Positions 8,871-16,920 of a DNA stretch of 64,000 bases are shown in pieces (positions within the stretch are counted from its first letter, which is position 1; each line of letters starts with the position of its first letter). The notes under the pieces are model-generated. The model was not told the origin of the DNA, ran no database searches, and saw only the letters and a program-made list of their open reading frames with translations. Made by a program: the position numbers and the translations under genes. This DNA comes from Streptomyces alboflavus (GTDB lineage Bacteria > Actinomycetota > Actinomycetes > Streptomycetales > Streptomycetaceae). The stretch covers positions 1-64,000 of the forward strand of contig NZ_JNXT01000005.1 in the NCBI RefSeq assembly GCF_000716675.1, given 5' to 3'.

Positions 8871-9502
8871 TCGCGGAGGACAACGCCCTGCTGCGGGAGG
8901 GGCTCGTGCTGCTCCTCACGTCCGTGGGCCACGAGGTGGCCGCCGTCGCGGCCACCGGGCCCGAGGTGCTGCCCGCGCTCCTCGAACACCGCCCCGACGT
9001 CGCCGTCCTCGACGTCCGGATGCCGCCCGGCTTCCGCGACGAGGGCCTGCGCGCCGCCCTCGCGGCCCGCGAGCGACTGCCGGAGCTGCCGGTCCTCGTC
9101 CTCTCCCAGTACGTCGAGGAGACGTACGCGGCCGAGCTCCTCGGCGCCGGAGCGAGCGGCGTCGGCTATCTCCTCAAGGACCGCGTCGGCCGCGTCGACG
9201 AGTTCCTCGACGCCCTCGAACGCGTCGCCGCGGGCGGCACCGCCCTCGACCCCGAGGTCGTCACGGAACTCCTCACCCGCCGCGGCACCGACCCGCTCGA
9301 CTCCCTCACGCCCCGCGAACGCGAGGCCCTGCACCTCATGGCCGAGGGCCGCGACAACGCGACCATCGGCGCCCTCATGTCCATCTCCGACCGGGCGGTC
9401 AGCAAGCACATCGGCAACGTCTTCCTGAAGCTGGGGCTGCCGCCGAGCGACAGCGGGCACCGGCGGGTGCTCGCTGTGCTGGCGTACTTGAACAAGGCGT
9501 AG
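8858..9502 (+). CDS. NarL/LuxR-family response regulator
   Basis: A 214-residue regulator. The receiver domain (residues ~1-120) has the acidic pair ED at 7-8, the phospho-acceptor Asp52 in VAVLDVRMPP and the conserved Lys in YLLKDRVG. The C-terminal LuxR-type HTH contains LTPREREALHLMAEGRDNATIGALMSI and SDRAVSKHIGNVFLKLGL. The GTG at 8858 lies inside the last codons of the kinase gene. It is the obvious candidate to bind the palindromes at 7578-7601 and 13033-13062, giving autoregulation and control of the exporter. It converges with the exporter permease gene with only 26 nt between stops. Confidence 0.93.
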   Translation: MRVVIAEDNALLREGLVLLLTSVGHEVAAVAATGPEVLPALLEHRPDVAVLDVRMPPGFRDEGLRAALAARERLPELPVLVLSQYVEETYAAELLGAGASGVGYLLKDRVGRVDEFLDALERVAAGGTALDPEVVTELLTRRGTDPLDSLTPREREALHLMAEGRDNATIGALMSISDRAVSKHIGNVFLKLGLPPSDSGHRRVLAVLAYLNKA

Positions 9503-9528
9503 GGCGCGCCTGCTCGGGCGAGGCGCCC

Positions 9529-12123
9529 TCACCCCGTCGGATACCGCCCCCGCAGCACCCGCCGCACCGGCGGCAGCGTCCCCGCAAGGGCCGTCGCCCC
9601 CACCACGCCCACGATCAGGGCCAGTTGGACCGGTGGCAGGTAGGGCAGCGTGCCCGCGAAGGACAGGCTGAAGGCGAGGAGGGGGACCAGGGCCACCGCG
9701 AGGCCCACGGCCAGGCCGGTCAGGGCGATCGCCGCGGCCTCCGCGTGGAGCATGCGGCGCAGCTGGGCGCGGGCCGCGCCCGCCCGGCGCAGCAGGGTCA
9801 GTTCGGGGCGGCGGCCGATCGAGATCAGGGTGAGGGTGCTGAGGACGGCGACGACCGTGAAGGCCCCGATCGCCCCGACCGCCGTCACGCCGACCACCTC
9901 GCCCAGGGCCTGGTCCTCCGGCTCGACGCGGGCGGCGGCGCGGACGGCCTCGGCGCCCCGGTCCACCCGCGCCCCCGGCACGGCCCCGCCGACCGCGCGT
10001 ACCGTGTCGGCCCCGCCGTCCGTCGCGACGAGCACCCGGGCCGCCCCGGCACCGGCGGTGTGCCGCAGCACCTCGTCCCGGGAGAGCAGGAAGTCCCCGA
10101 CGCCGAGGCCCCGTTCGTACACCGCGACCACCCGCAGCCGCCCCGCGCCCCCGTCGTCGAAGCGGAGCGTCACCGTCGACCCCGGCTTCGCGTCGAGGGT
10201 GCGCGCCCGGTCCGAGGACACGGCGACCGTGCCGGGACGCAGGCCGCCCAGGCCGCCCTCGCGGACGCCGGGGTCCAGGGTGCGGGTCAGGCGCTCCGGC
10301 GTGACCCCGAGCACCGGTACGCGTTCGAGGAGCGGCGAACCCGCCTCCTTGCGGGCGATGACGACCGTGCTGTGGACCACCTCGGTCGCCGCGGCCACCC
10401 CGGGCGCGGAGCGGATCCGGTCGAGGGCGCCGGACGGCAGGCCGCCGTCCGCCCGCACCACCAGGTCCGCGCGGGCCGCCTCCCGCGCCTGCGCCCGCGC
10501 CTCGTGCGTGAGCGTCGCGCCCGCCGCGAGCTGGACCACGGAGAACGCGGTGACCAGCACGATCGGGGTGATCGCCGCGCCGATCCTGGTCGCCGCGGCC
10601 GTGCAGTCGGCGGCGGCGAGCCTGCCGCCGGGGCCGAGGCGGCGCATGGGGGCGCCGAGCACCCGCATCGCGCCCGTCGCGATCCACGGGCCGAGCACCG
10701 CGCACGCGATCACCAACGACACCGCCGCCGCGCTCGCCGCCGCTGCGGCGGCCTGGCCGTGCTGCGCCGCCGCCGTCCCCGCGGCGGTGACGCCGACGCC
10801 GAGCAGGACCAGGCCGGTGACGCGGCGGGGCGTGCCGGGCGGCGACTCGCGCAGCGCCTCCGCCGGACGCACCTTCGCCGCGCGCGACACGGCGAACAGG
10901 GCGGAGACGCGGGCGACGAGGACCGTCACGGCGGCGGTCACGAGGGGAACCGTCAACAGCCAGGGCGGCAGCGGCAGTCGCAGTCCTTCTGGCAGCGCGC
11001 CGCGCGCGTCCAGGAGCGCCCGCAGGCCGAGGTACGCCGGTACGGCGAGCACCGCGCCCAGCGCCGCAGCGGCCACCGCGACCCGGCCCACCTCGCGGCC
11101 CACCGCGCCCCGCAGCTGCCGGGGCGTCGCGCCCACCGCCCGCAACAGGCCCAGCTCGTGGCCGCGTTGCCGCAGCGCCTGCGCGATCGTCGACGACACC
11201 ACGAGGACGGCGATCATGACCACGGTCCCGGCGATCGCGCCGAGCGCCCCCAGCAGGGTCGCGCGGGCGGGCGCCGCCGCCAGGTGTTCCGCGGCGCCCC
11301 TGCCGTCCCCGGTGAGCACCCGCAGCCTGGCCGAGTCCCCCTCCGCCCGTTCCCCGGCGGCGCGCAGCTTCGCCTTGTCCACCGCGTCCCGCACCCGCCC
11401 GTACAGCTCGCCCGCGCTCACGCCGGGCGCGGCCACGACACCGATCGCGTCGACCGTGCCCGCGCGCCCGGCCAGGTCACGGGCCCGTCCCGCGGTGAAG
11501 TACACGGCGGCGCGCGGCCCGTCCGCGACGCCCACCACGCGGTACGAGGCGTCCGCCCCGCCGACCCGGAGCGCCACCCGGTCCCCGGTGCGGGCCCGGC
11601 CCGCGCCCACGACGACCTCGCCCGCCCCCTGCGGCGCCCGGCCGTCCCGCAGCGCGAACGGCGCGAGCCGGGCCGCGTCCCAGGGCCGCCCGACGACCGA
11701 CTCGCCCCCGAGCCCCACCGGGAAGATCCGGTCGGCGACGGCCCTCTCGACCCCGTCCACCGCGCGAACCACGCCGAGCGCCTCCTCGGGCACCCGCACC
11801 CGCTCGGTCAGCCCCGCGCTCACCGTCTCCGGCTCGGACCCCCACGGCTTCGCGGTGTACCGCGTGTTCTGATCCCCGGCGACCACGAGATCGGCCGCCG
11901 CATACCGCTCCACGGGCGCCCGCCCGAGCGCCGCCGACGTCACGGCCAACGCGAAGGCACCGAGCAGCACGGAGGTCAACACGAGCGCGGCGAACACGGC
12001 GGCCCAGGCCTTGCGGTGGGCACGGGCGGCGCGGGTGGCGAGGAGGGCGGTGACTTTGGGGGTGGGCTTGGGCTTCGCTGTCGGCGTCGGCCGTGACCCG
12101 GCCCAGTGCCTGGGCTTCCTCAC
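9529..12123 (-). CDS. MacB/FtsX-type ABC transporter permease with two FtsX domains
   Basis: An 864-residue membrane protein. One N-terminal helix (AWAAVFAALVLTSVLLGAFALAV) is followed by a ~190-residue extracytoplasmic domain. Two FtsX-type three-helix blocks then appear, each with the typical RQRGHELGLLRAVGATPRQLR or RRPELTLLRRAGAARAQLR loop after the first helix, with a second external domain between them. Such ten-helix permeases with a LolD/MacB ATPase extract lipoproteins, antimicrobial peptides or antibiotics from the membrane by mechanotransmission; the substrate here is unknown. The GTG start overlaps the ATPase stop by 4 nt (GTGA). The facing two-component system is the likely regulator. 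Confidence 0.9.
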   Translation of the reverse strand: MRKPRHWAGSRPTPTAKPKPTPKVTALLATRAARAHRKAWAAVFAALVLTSVLLGAFALAVTSAALGRAPVERYAAADLVVAGDQNTRYTAKPWGSEPETVSAGLTERVRVPEEALGVVRAVDGVERAVADRIFPVGLGGESVVGRPWDAARLAPFALRDGRAPQGAGEVVVGAGRARTGDRVALRVGGADASYRVVGVADGPRAAVYFTAGRARDLAGRAGTVDAIGVVAAPGVSAGELYGRVRDAVDKAKLRAAGERAEGDSARLRVLTGDGRGAAEHLAAAPARATLLGALGAIAGTVVMIAVLVVSSTIAQALRQRGHELGLLRAVGATPRQLRGAVGREVGRVAVAAAALGAVLAVPAYLGLRALLDARGALPEGLRLPLPPWLLTVPLVTAAVTVLVARVSALFAVSRAAKVRPAEALRESPPGTPRRVTGLVLLGVGVTAAGTAAAQHGQAAAAAASAAAVSLVIACAVLGPWIATGAMRVLGAPMRRLGPGGRLAAADCTAAATRIGAAITPIVLVTAFSVVQLAAGATLTHEARAQAREAARADLVVRADGGLPSGALDRIRSAPGVAAATEVVHSTVVIARKEAGSPLLERVPVLGVTPERLTRTLDPGVREGGLGGLRPGTVAVSSDRARTLDAKPGSTVTLRFDDGGAGRLRVVAVYERGLGVGDFLLSRDEVLRHTAGAGAARVLVATDGGADTVRAVGGAVPGARVDRGAEAVRAAARVEPEDQALGEVVGVTAVGAIGAFTVVAVLSTLTLISIGRRPELTLLRRAGAARAQLRRMLHAEAAAIALTGLAVGLAVALVPLLAFSLSFAGTLPYLPPVQLALIVGVVGATALAGTLPPVRRVLRGRYPTG

Positions 12124-12935
12124 GCCGCCACCGCCCCGCGCCCGAGGCGTCGCATCACCGCGTGCACCCGTTCCGCGTCCGGGCGGTGCAGGGTCGCCAC
12201 CACGCGGCCCTCCGCGAGGAACACCGCCTCGTCGCACCACGCCGCCGCGGCCGGGTCGTGGGTGACCATGACGACCGTGTGGCCGTCGTGGTCCACGGCC
12301 TGGCGGAGCAGGGCGAGGACGTCGTGGGCGGTCGACGGGTCCAAAGCGCCGGTCGGCTCGTCGGCGAAGACCACGGCCGGGTCGGTCACCAGGGCGCGGG
12401 CGATCGCCACGCGCTGCTGCTGGCCGCCGGAGAGTTCGGTGGGGCGGTCGTCGGCCCGGTCGCCGAGGCCGACGGAGGCCAGGGCCACGGCCGCGCGCCG
12501 GGTCGTCGCCTCGTCGGCGCCGCCCAGCATCAGGGGCAGCGCCACGTTCTCCGCGACGCTCAGCGACGGCACGAGATTGTGCGCCTGGAAGACGAAGCCG
12601 ATGCGCTCCCGGCGCAGCCGCGTCAGCGCGGCCTCCTTCAGCGAGCCGAGCTCGACGCCCTCCACCCGCACCCGCCCCGACGTCGGCCGGTCGAGCCCGG
12701 CCGCGCACTGGAGCAGCGTCGACTTGCCGGACCCCGATGGCCCCATGACGGCGACGAACCGGCCGCGCTCCACGGCCAGATCGGTCGGGTGCAGGGCGAC
12801 CACGGCGCCGCCGCGATACGTACGACAGACCCCGTCGAGGGCGAGCGCGCCACCGCCGGGCGACAGCGCACCCCCGTTCCCGCTCCCCGCCCGCCCCGCC
12901 TTCGCCGACCGCATCGGACCGCGCCGCCTGAACAT
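12120..12935 (-). CDS. MacB/LolD-type ABC transporter ATPase
   Basis: A 271-residue ABC ATPase. Walker A GPSGSGKST is at residues 65-73, the Q-loop in GFVFQAHNLVPSLSVAENV, the signature LSGGQQQR and Walker B VVFADEPTGALD, which is the LolD/MacB hallmark. About 30 Gly/Ser/Arg-rich residues precede the domain. The ATG at 12935 has AGAGGG about 9 nt upstream; an internal ATG (MRSAK) is an alternative. It is translated together with the permease. The likely promoter at 12987-13014 and the perfect palindrome at 13033-13062 lie upstream. Confidence 0.92.
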   Translation of the reverse strand: MFRRRGPMRSAKAGRAGSGNGGALSPGGGALALDGVCRTYRGGAVVALHPTDLAVERGRFVAVMGPSGSGKSTLLQCAAGLDRPTSGRVRVEGVELGSLKEAALTRLRRERIGFVFQAHNLVPSLSVAENVALPLMLGGADEATTRRAAVALASVGLGDRADDRPTELSGGQQQRVAIARALVTDPAVVFADEPTGALDPSTAHDVLALLRQAVDHDGHTVVMVTHDPAAAAWCDEAVFLAEGRVVATLHRPDAERVHAVMRRLGRGAVAA

Positions 12936-12986
12936 CCCGTACGCCCTCTCGGTGACTGTCGCGGCACCCGCCGCCCGCCATCGAGA

Positions 12987-13014
12987 ACGCTAGGAATCCG
13001 GGGCACTTGGTCAC
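12987..13014 (-). promoter_or_regulatory. Putative promoter of the ABC exporter operon
   Basis: On the minus strand, TAGCGT (12992-12987) serves as -10 with a weak -35 GTGACC (13014-13009) 16 nt upstream. A poor -35 fits an activator-dependent promoter. The palindrome centre at about 13047 is 55 bp upstream of the -10, nearly the same geometry as at the kinase gene. Confidence 0.4.
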
Positions 13015-13032
13015 GAGAGGGCGAGCCCCCGA

Positions 13033-13062
13033 GGTGGGGGTGCAGCAGGCTGCACCCCCACC
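13033..13062. promoter_or_regulatory. Perfect 30-bp palindrome upstream of the ABC exporter (copy 2)
   Basis: Arms GGTGGGGGTGCAGC and GCTGCACCCCCACC are exact inverse complements around a 2-nt centre. The inner 24 bp match the palindrome at 7578-7601 with one arm substitution and a different centre. It sits between the exporter ATPase start and the end of the oxidoreductase gene. A transcription terminator is an alternative, but there is no T-tract and the second copy is not at a gene end. Confidence 0.7.
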
Positions 13063-13087
13063 GGCCCGCGAGCCCCGGGCACGGGCG

Positions 13088-13969
13088 TCACGCGGGCTTG
13101 CGCAGGACCTCCACGAGGGCCGCGATGCTCTGTTCGGCGCGGCCCTCGGCCACCGCCCGCTCCAGAAGTGCGTGCATCGGCTCCAGCCAGCGGCCGTCGA
13201 GCCCCGCCTCGGCCGCGACCTCGGCCTCGTCGGCGATGCCCGCGTGGAAGATGCCGATGGAGGACTGGGGGTCGTCGTAGGAGCCGCGGTCGATCTCGGC
13301 CGCGAGGTGCGGAAGGACGGAGCTGATCATCTCCAGCCACTTCGCGGTGTACGGCACCAGCGTGCTCGCCTCCAGGCCCCGCGCCGTGACCAGGGCGGCA
13401 CCCTGGAAGAAGCCGAGCAGCGCGGGAAGGAGCGTGCCGCCGACCGCCGACTCGTACAGCGCCGCCAGGTCCGGCTCGGTGCCCAGGTGCACGGTGTCGC
13501 CGCCGATGACCCGCAGCGTGGCCTCGTGCTCGTCGAAGAGGGCGCGGTCGCCGCTGTAGTAGTGCAGGGTGTCGGCCCGGCCCACGGCCGCGGGGACGTT
13601 CTTGATCGCACCGTCCAGGAAGCGCGCGCCGTGCCCGGCGGCCCAGTCGGCCATCGCGCGGGCGCCGGAGGGGACACCCGAGTTGACGGTGACGAGGGTG
13701 CGTCCGGCGAGCGCGGCGGTGGCCGGTTCGAGGGCGGCGAAGGTGGCTTCGTAGGTCGTGAGGCAGGCGATCGTCAGAGGGCTCGCGGCGATCGCGGCGG
13801 CGATGTCGGGGGCGTGCGCGGCGCCCTGCTCGACGAGGGGCGCGGCCTTCTCGGGGCTGCGGTTCCAGACCGTCGTCGGGTGCCCGGCCGCGACGTACGC
13901 CGAGGCGAGCGCCGCTCCCATGGCACCGAGTCCGACGATCGTCACGGGCGTACGGGCATGCTCGGGCAT
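13088..13969 (-). CDS. Imine-reductase-like NADPH-dependent oxidoreductase
   Basis: A 293-residue protein. The N-terminal Rossmann domain shows GLGAMGAALASAYVAAGHPT (dinucleotide loop at residues 13-18) and VWNRSPEKA, whose Arg/Ser favour NADPH. These motifs and the helical C-terminal half are typical of the beta-hydroxyacid dehydrogenase superfamily, especially the imine reductase / reductive aminase branch common in Streptomyces. In the helix near LYESAVGG the residue usually Asp or Tyr in characterised imine reductases appears to be Glu, so activity is uncertain. It stands alone; its promoter region holds the AAGTACC palindrome at 14044-14070. Confidence 0.75.
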   Translation of the reverse strand: MPEHARTPVTIVGLGAMGAALASAYVAAGHPTTVWNRSPEKAAPLVEQGAAHAPDIAAAIAASPLTIACLTTYEATFAALEPATAALAGRTLVTVNSGVPSGARAMADWAAGHGARFLDGAIKNVPAAVGRADTLHYYSGDRALFDEHEATLRVIGGDTVHLGTEPDLAALYESAVGGTLLPALLGFFQGAALVTARGLEASTLVPYTAKWLEMISSVLPHLAAEIDRGSYDDPQSSIGIFHAGIADEAEVAAEAGLDGRWLEPMHALLERAVAEGRAEQSIAALVEVLRKPA

Positions 13970-14043
13970 GGATGCTCCAATGCTGGGGTGGGGTGGGTGA
14001 GTCGGCCTCGCACCCCAGCCTGGATTCCGCCGTACGGATCCTC

Positions 14044-14070
14044 AAGTACCTACTATTTGGTGCGGTACTT
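14044..14070. promoter_or_regulatory. Inverted repeat in the oxidoreductase promoter
   Basis: AAGTACC and GGTACTT are separated by 13 nt, upstream of the oxidoreductase start and overlapping the last codons and stop of galE. Spaced GTAC-type half-sites are typical of winged-helix dimers such as HxlR or MarR regulators, which often control reductases. No such regulator is encoded in this window. Confidence 0.5.
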
Positions 14071-15055
14071 ACCGTTCGGTGCGTGCCTCGGGGTGCAGCC
14101 GCACCCACCCCGCCCACGCCGACTCCACCATCTCGCGCACGTCCCGCTTGGCCGACCAGCCCAGCTCCGCGGTGACGCGGTCGGCGGCGGCGACCACCCG
14201 CGCCGGGTCGCCCGCGCGCCGCCCGGCGACCGTCGCCGGGATGTCGTACCCGGTGACGTCCGCGATCAGGTCGACCATCTCGCGCACCGAAACCCCCTCG
14301 CCCCGGCCGACGTTGAGCGTCAGGTCGGTGGACTCGGGCGCGCCCGCGAGGCGCCGCGCGGCGGCCACATGGGCCTCGGCGAGGTCCGAGACGTGGATGT
14401 AGTCGCGCACGCAGGTGCCGTCCGGCGTGGGGTAGTCGGCGCCGAAGATCCGCGGGGCCGCGCCCTCGGTGAGCTTCTCGAAGACCATCGGGACGAGGTT
14501 GAACACACCGGTGTCGGCGAGGTCCGGGCTCGCCGCGCCCGCCACGTTGAAGTACCGCAGGCAGGCCGTGCGCAGGCCCGTCGCACGGCCCGTCGCGCGG
14601 GTCAGCCACTCGCCCGCGAGCTTCGTCTCGCCGTACGGGCTCATCGGCACGCAGGGCGTGTCCTCGGTGACCAGGTTTACGTCGGGCATGCCGTACACGG
14701 CGGCCGACGAGGAGAAGACGAAGGACGGCACCCCGGCGTCCGCGACCGCCTCCAGGAGGACCCTGAGCCCTTCCACGTTCTCCCGGTAGTAGCGCAGCGG
14801 CTGTTCGACCGACTCGCCGACCTGCTTCTTCGCCGCCAGGTGTACGACACCCGTGACCGCGTGGTCCCGCAGGGCGCCCGCGACCCGGTCCGCGTCGAGG
14901 GTGGAGCCGACGACGAGCGGCACCCCCTCGGGCACGCGCTCGGCGAGGCCCGACGACAGGTCGTCGTAGACCACCGTCCGCTCGCCCGCCTCCGTCATGG
15001 CGCGCACGACGTGCCCACCGATGTATCCGGCGCCGCCGGTGATCAGCCAGGTCAT
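14069..15055 (-). CDS. galE: UDP-glucose 4-epimerase
   Basis: A 328-residue extended short-chain dehydrogenase. The NAD loop GGAGYIGGHVV lies at residues 7-17, followed by YDDLSSG. The catalytic segments are FSSSAAVYG and SPYGETKLAGEW (YxxxK). RYFNVAGA and GTCVRDYIHVSDLA are diagnostic of GalE-type epimerases. It interconverts UDP-glucose and UDP-galactose (or the N-acetyl forms) and so could supply UDP-galactose for the neighbouring surface glycopolymer genes. Length matches the family. It is transcribed in the same direction as the GT2 gene behind it, 124 nt away. Confidence 0.93.
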   Translation of the reverse strand: MTWLITGGAGYIGGHVVRAMTEAGERTVVYDDLSSGLAERVPEGVPLVVGSTLDADRVAGALRDHAVTGVVHLAAKKQVGESVEQPLRYYRENVEGLRVLLEAVADAGVPSFVFSSSAAVYGMPDVNLVTEDTPCVPMSPYGETKLAGEWLTRATGRATGLRTACLRYFNVAGAASPDLADTGVFNLVPMVFEKLTEGAAPRIFGADYPTPDGTCVRDYIHVSDLAEAHVAAARRLAGAPESTDLTLNVGRGEGVSVREMVDLIADVTGYDIPATVAGRRAGDPARVVAAADRVTAELGWSAKRDVREMVESAWAGWVRLHPEARTER

Positions 15056-15084
15056 GGTCAGCTCGTCCCGTCGTGTCGTACTGG

Positions 15085-15111
15085 TCCGGGATGTGCCCCG
15101 GACATCCCGGA
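15085..15111. promoter_or_regulatory. Inverted repeat upstream of galE
   Basis: TCCGGGATGT and ACATCCCGGA are perfect inverse complements with a 7-nt spacer, 30 bp upstream of the galE ATG and 69 bp after the preceding GT2 stop. It could be an operator or the terminator of the GT2 gene; it lacks a T-tract. Confidence 0.5.
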
Positions 15112-15179
15112 CGTGCAGTGTCGCAGAGCCCGGGTACGGCTCACGTCAGACCCCGTCCGCCCGGCGGCCCCGCCCCGTC

Positions 15180-16817
15180 TCAGGCCCCGTTCGCGCGCCC
15201 GCCCGGCATCCGCCGCACGAACCGCGCGAGCCGCCGCCGCGCCACCGCCACCACCCCGCGAAGACCCGGCGCCAGCCGCACCGACAGGTTCCCGGCCTGC
15301 GTGGCGTACGGCTGGACGAGGAGCACGCCGTGCCGCCCGCCCGGCACCGCCGTGCGGCGCAGCAGGCCGGGCCCGGCCACCGCCCGCGCCGTGGTCTCGC
15401 GCGCCGTGCCGTCGCCGAAAAGGAGCCGCACCCGCAGGTCCCACACGTCGCCGTCGAGCGCCGCGAGGTCCACCCGCACGTCGGCCACCCACGTCCGCCC
15501 CGGCTCCTCCGCCGTGAACGCCGCCGAACGGCGCACCCCGGGCCGCCCGTCGCCCCGGCGCGTCAGCTCCACGTCGACCACCCCCGGGCCCGCCGCCGCG
15601 ACCCGCCCGTACAGCTCGTGCAGGCGCAGCCGCAGCACGCTCGCGCCCCGGCGCGGACGCAGCTCGGCGTCCACCGCGAGCGGCAGCAGGCGCAGCGGCC
15701 GGGCGAGCAGGTGCTCCAGGGTGACCTGGGGCAGGTCCGCCGACCAGACGGGCGTGTCGTCGGCGGCGCGGGCGTAGGGCGGGGCGAGCCGGGCCGGGCG
15801 GGCCGCGACCTGCTTGAGGCGGTCCAGGTCGCGCGGCTCGGCGGCGGCGAGGACGACCCGGGCGATGACGCGGCCGGGGGCGGGGGCGGCCGCGAGGTCG
15901 GCCTCGTCGAACTCGGTGAGGTAGGCGCGGGTGAGGGCCCACCACGCGCGCTGGTACTCGGGGCCGCGCTGGGGCAGCTCCTTGGTGTACATGCGCAGGC
16001 CGTGGTCGAGGAACTGGGCGCGGGCGGCCCGCGCGAGGACCTTGTCGCCGTCGGCGGCGCCGCGCAGGATGTCGACGGCCTGGCGGTGCGCCGTGATCCG
16101 GGCCCGCCAGTTCTCGATGCCCGCGCGGTCGAGGGAGATCGACAGCTTGGCGGCGGTGCGCCGCACGTGCCACACGTACACGGTGTCGGGGACGAGGGCG
16201 ATGCGCGGAGCCCCGGCGAGGACCCTGGCGCCGAAGACGAAGTCCTCGTAGAGGAAGCGGCCTTCGGGGAAGCGGACGGCGTGCTCGCGCAGGAAGTCCG
16301 TGCGGTAGAGCTTGTTGACGCACAGCGTGTCGTGGACGAGGCGCGGGCGCAGCTCCGGGCGGGCCACGAGCGCGGCCTTGCGGTACAGCTCCGGCTGCCA
16401 GGGCACCTCGCGCCCCGACGGCAGCTCGCGCCGCACGCACAGGCCCGACGCGACATCGGCGCCGTGCCGCAGCGCCGCGGCGAGGAGCGCCCGCGCGCCG
16501 CCGGGGGCCAGCACGTCGTCGCTGTCCAGGAACATCAGGTACGGCAGGGTCGCCGCGTCGACGCCGTCGTTGCGCGGGGCGCCGCAGCCGCCGCTGTTGA
16601 CGGCGCGCCGCACGACCCGCACCCGCCGGTCGGCGGCGGCCAGTTCCGCGAGGACGGCGGGGGTGTCGTCCGTCGAGCAGTCGTCGACCGCGATCACCTC
16701 GCCCACCACGGGGCCCTGGGCGAGCGCGGAACGCACCGCGTCGGCGATGTGGGGGGCGTCGTCGTAGCCGATCACGACGACGGTGATCTGGGGCTCTTGA
16801 GGCGAGATGGGGTCCAC
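15180..16817 (-). CDS. GT2 glycosyltransferase with C-terminal beta-rich tail
   Basis: A 545-residue enzyme. The GT-A domain occupies residues ~10-250: VVVIGYDDAPHIADAV, VDDCSTDDTP, NSGGCGAPRNDG and FLDSDDVLAP with the DxDD metal site, then FPEGRFLYEDFVFGARV. Residues ~380-520 form a beta-rich tail with GDVWDLRVRLLFGDG, closely like the tails of other GTs here. The protein ends in an Arg-rich stretch that may touch the membrane. The GTG start is supported by a -10-like TAAAAT 7 nt upstream (16830-16825), so the mRNA is probably leaderless. It closely resembles the GT at 168-1856 in order of motifs. Confidence 0.87.
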   Translation of the reverse strand: MDPISPQEPQITVVVIGYDDAPHIADAVRSALAQGPVVGEVIAVDDCSTDDTPAVLAELAAADRRVRVVRRAVNSGGCGAPRNDGVDAATLPYLMFLDSDDVLAPGGARALLAAALRHGADVASGLCVRRELPSGREVPWQPELYRKAALVARPELRPRLVHDTLCVNKLYRTDFLREHAVRFPEGRFLYEDFVFGARVLAGAPRIALVPDTVYVWHVRRTAAKLSISLDRAGIENWRARITAHRQAVDILRGAADGDKVLARAARAQFLDHGLRMYTKELPQRGPEYQRAWWALTRAYLTEFDEADLAAAPAPGRVIARVVLAAAEPRDLDRLKQVAARPARLAPPYARAADDTPVWSADLPQVTLEHLLARPLRLLPLAVDAELRPRRGASVLRLRLHELYGRVAAAGPGVVDVELTRRGDGRPGVRRSAAFTAEEPGRTWVADVRVDLAALDGDVWDLRVRLLFGDGTARETTARAVAGPGLLRRTAVPGGRHGVLLVQPYATQAGNLSVRLAPGLRGVVAVARRRLARFVRRMPGGRANGA

Positions 16818-16920
16818 AGGGGGAATTTTAGGGGTTAGTGGAAATTATCCGATTAGGGGGCTTCGTCGCGGAGTGCCGGACGGGGGCCCGGACGGGGTCC
16901 TGGGCCGGGCCCGGTGCCGC

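Noticed and set aside
13033..13062. Terminator of the oxidoreductase gene
   Set aside because: Possible, but there is no T-tract, the centre is only 2 nt, and the same palindrome occurs upstream of the kinase rather than at a gene end; regulatory site preferred.
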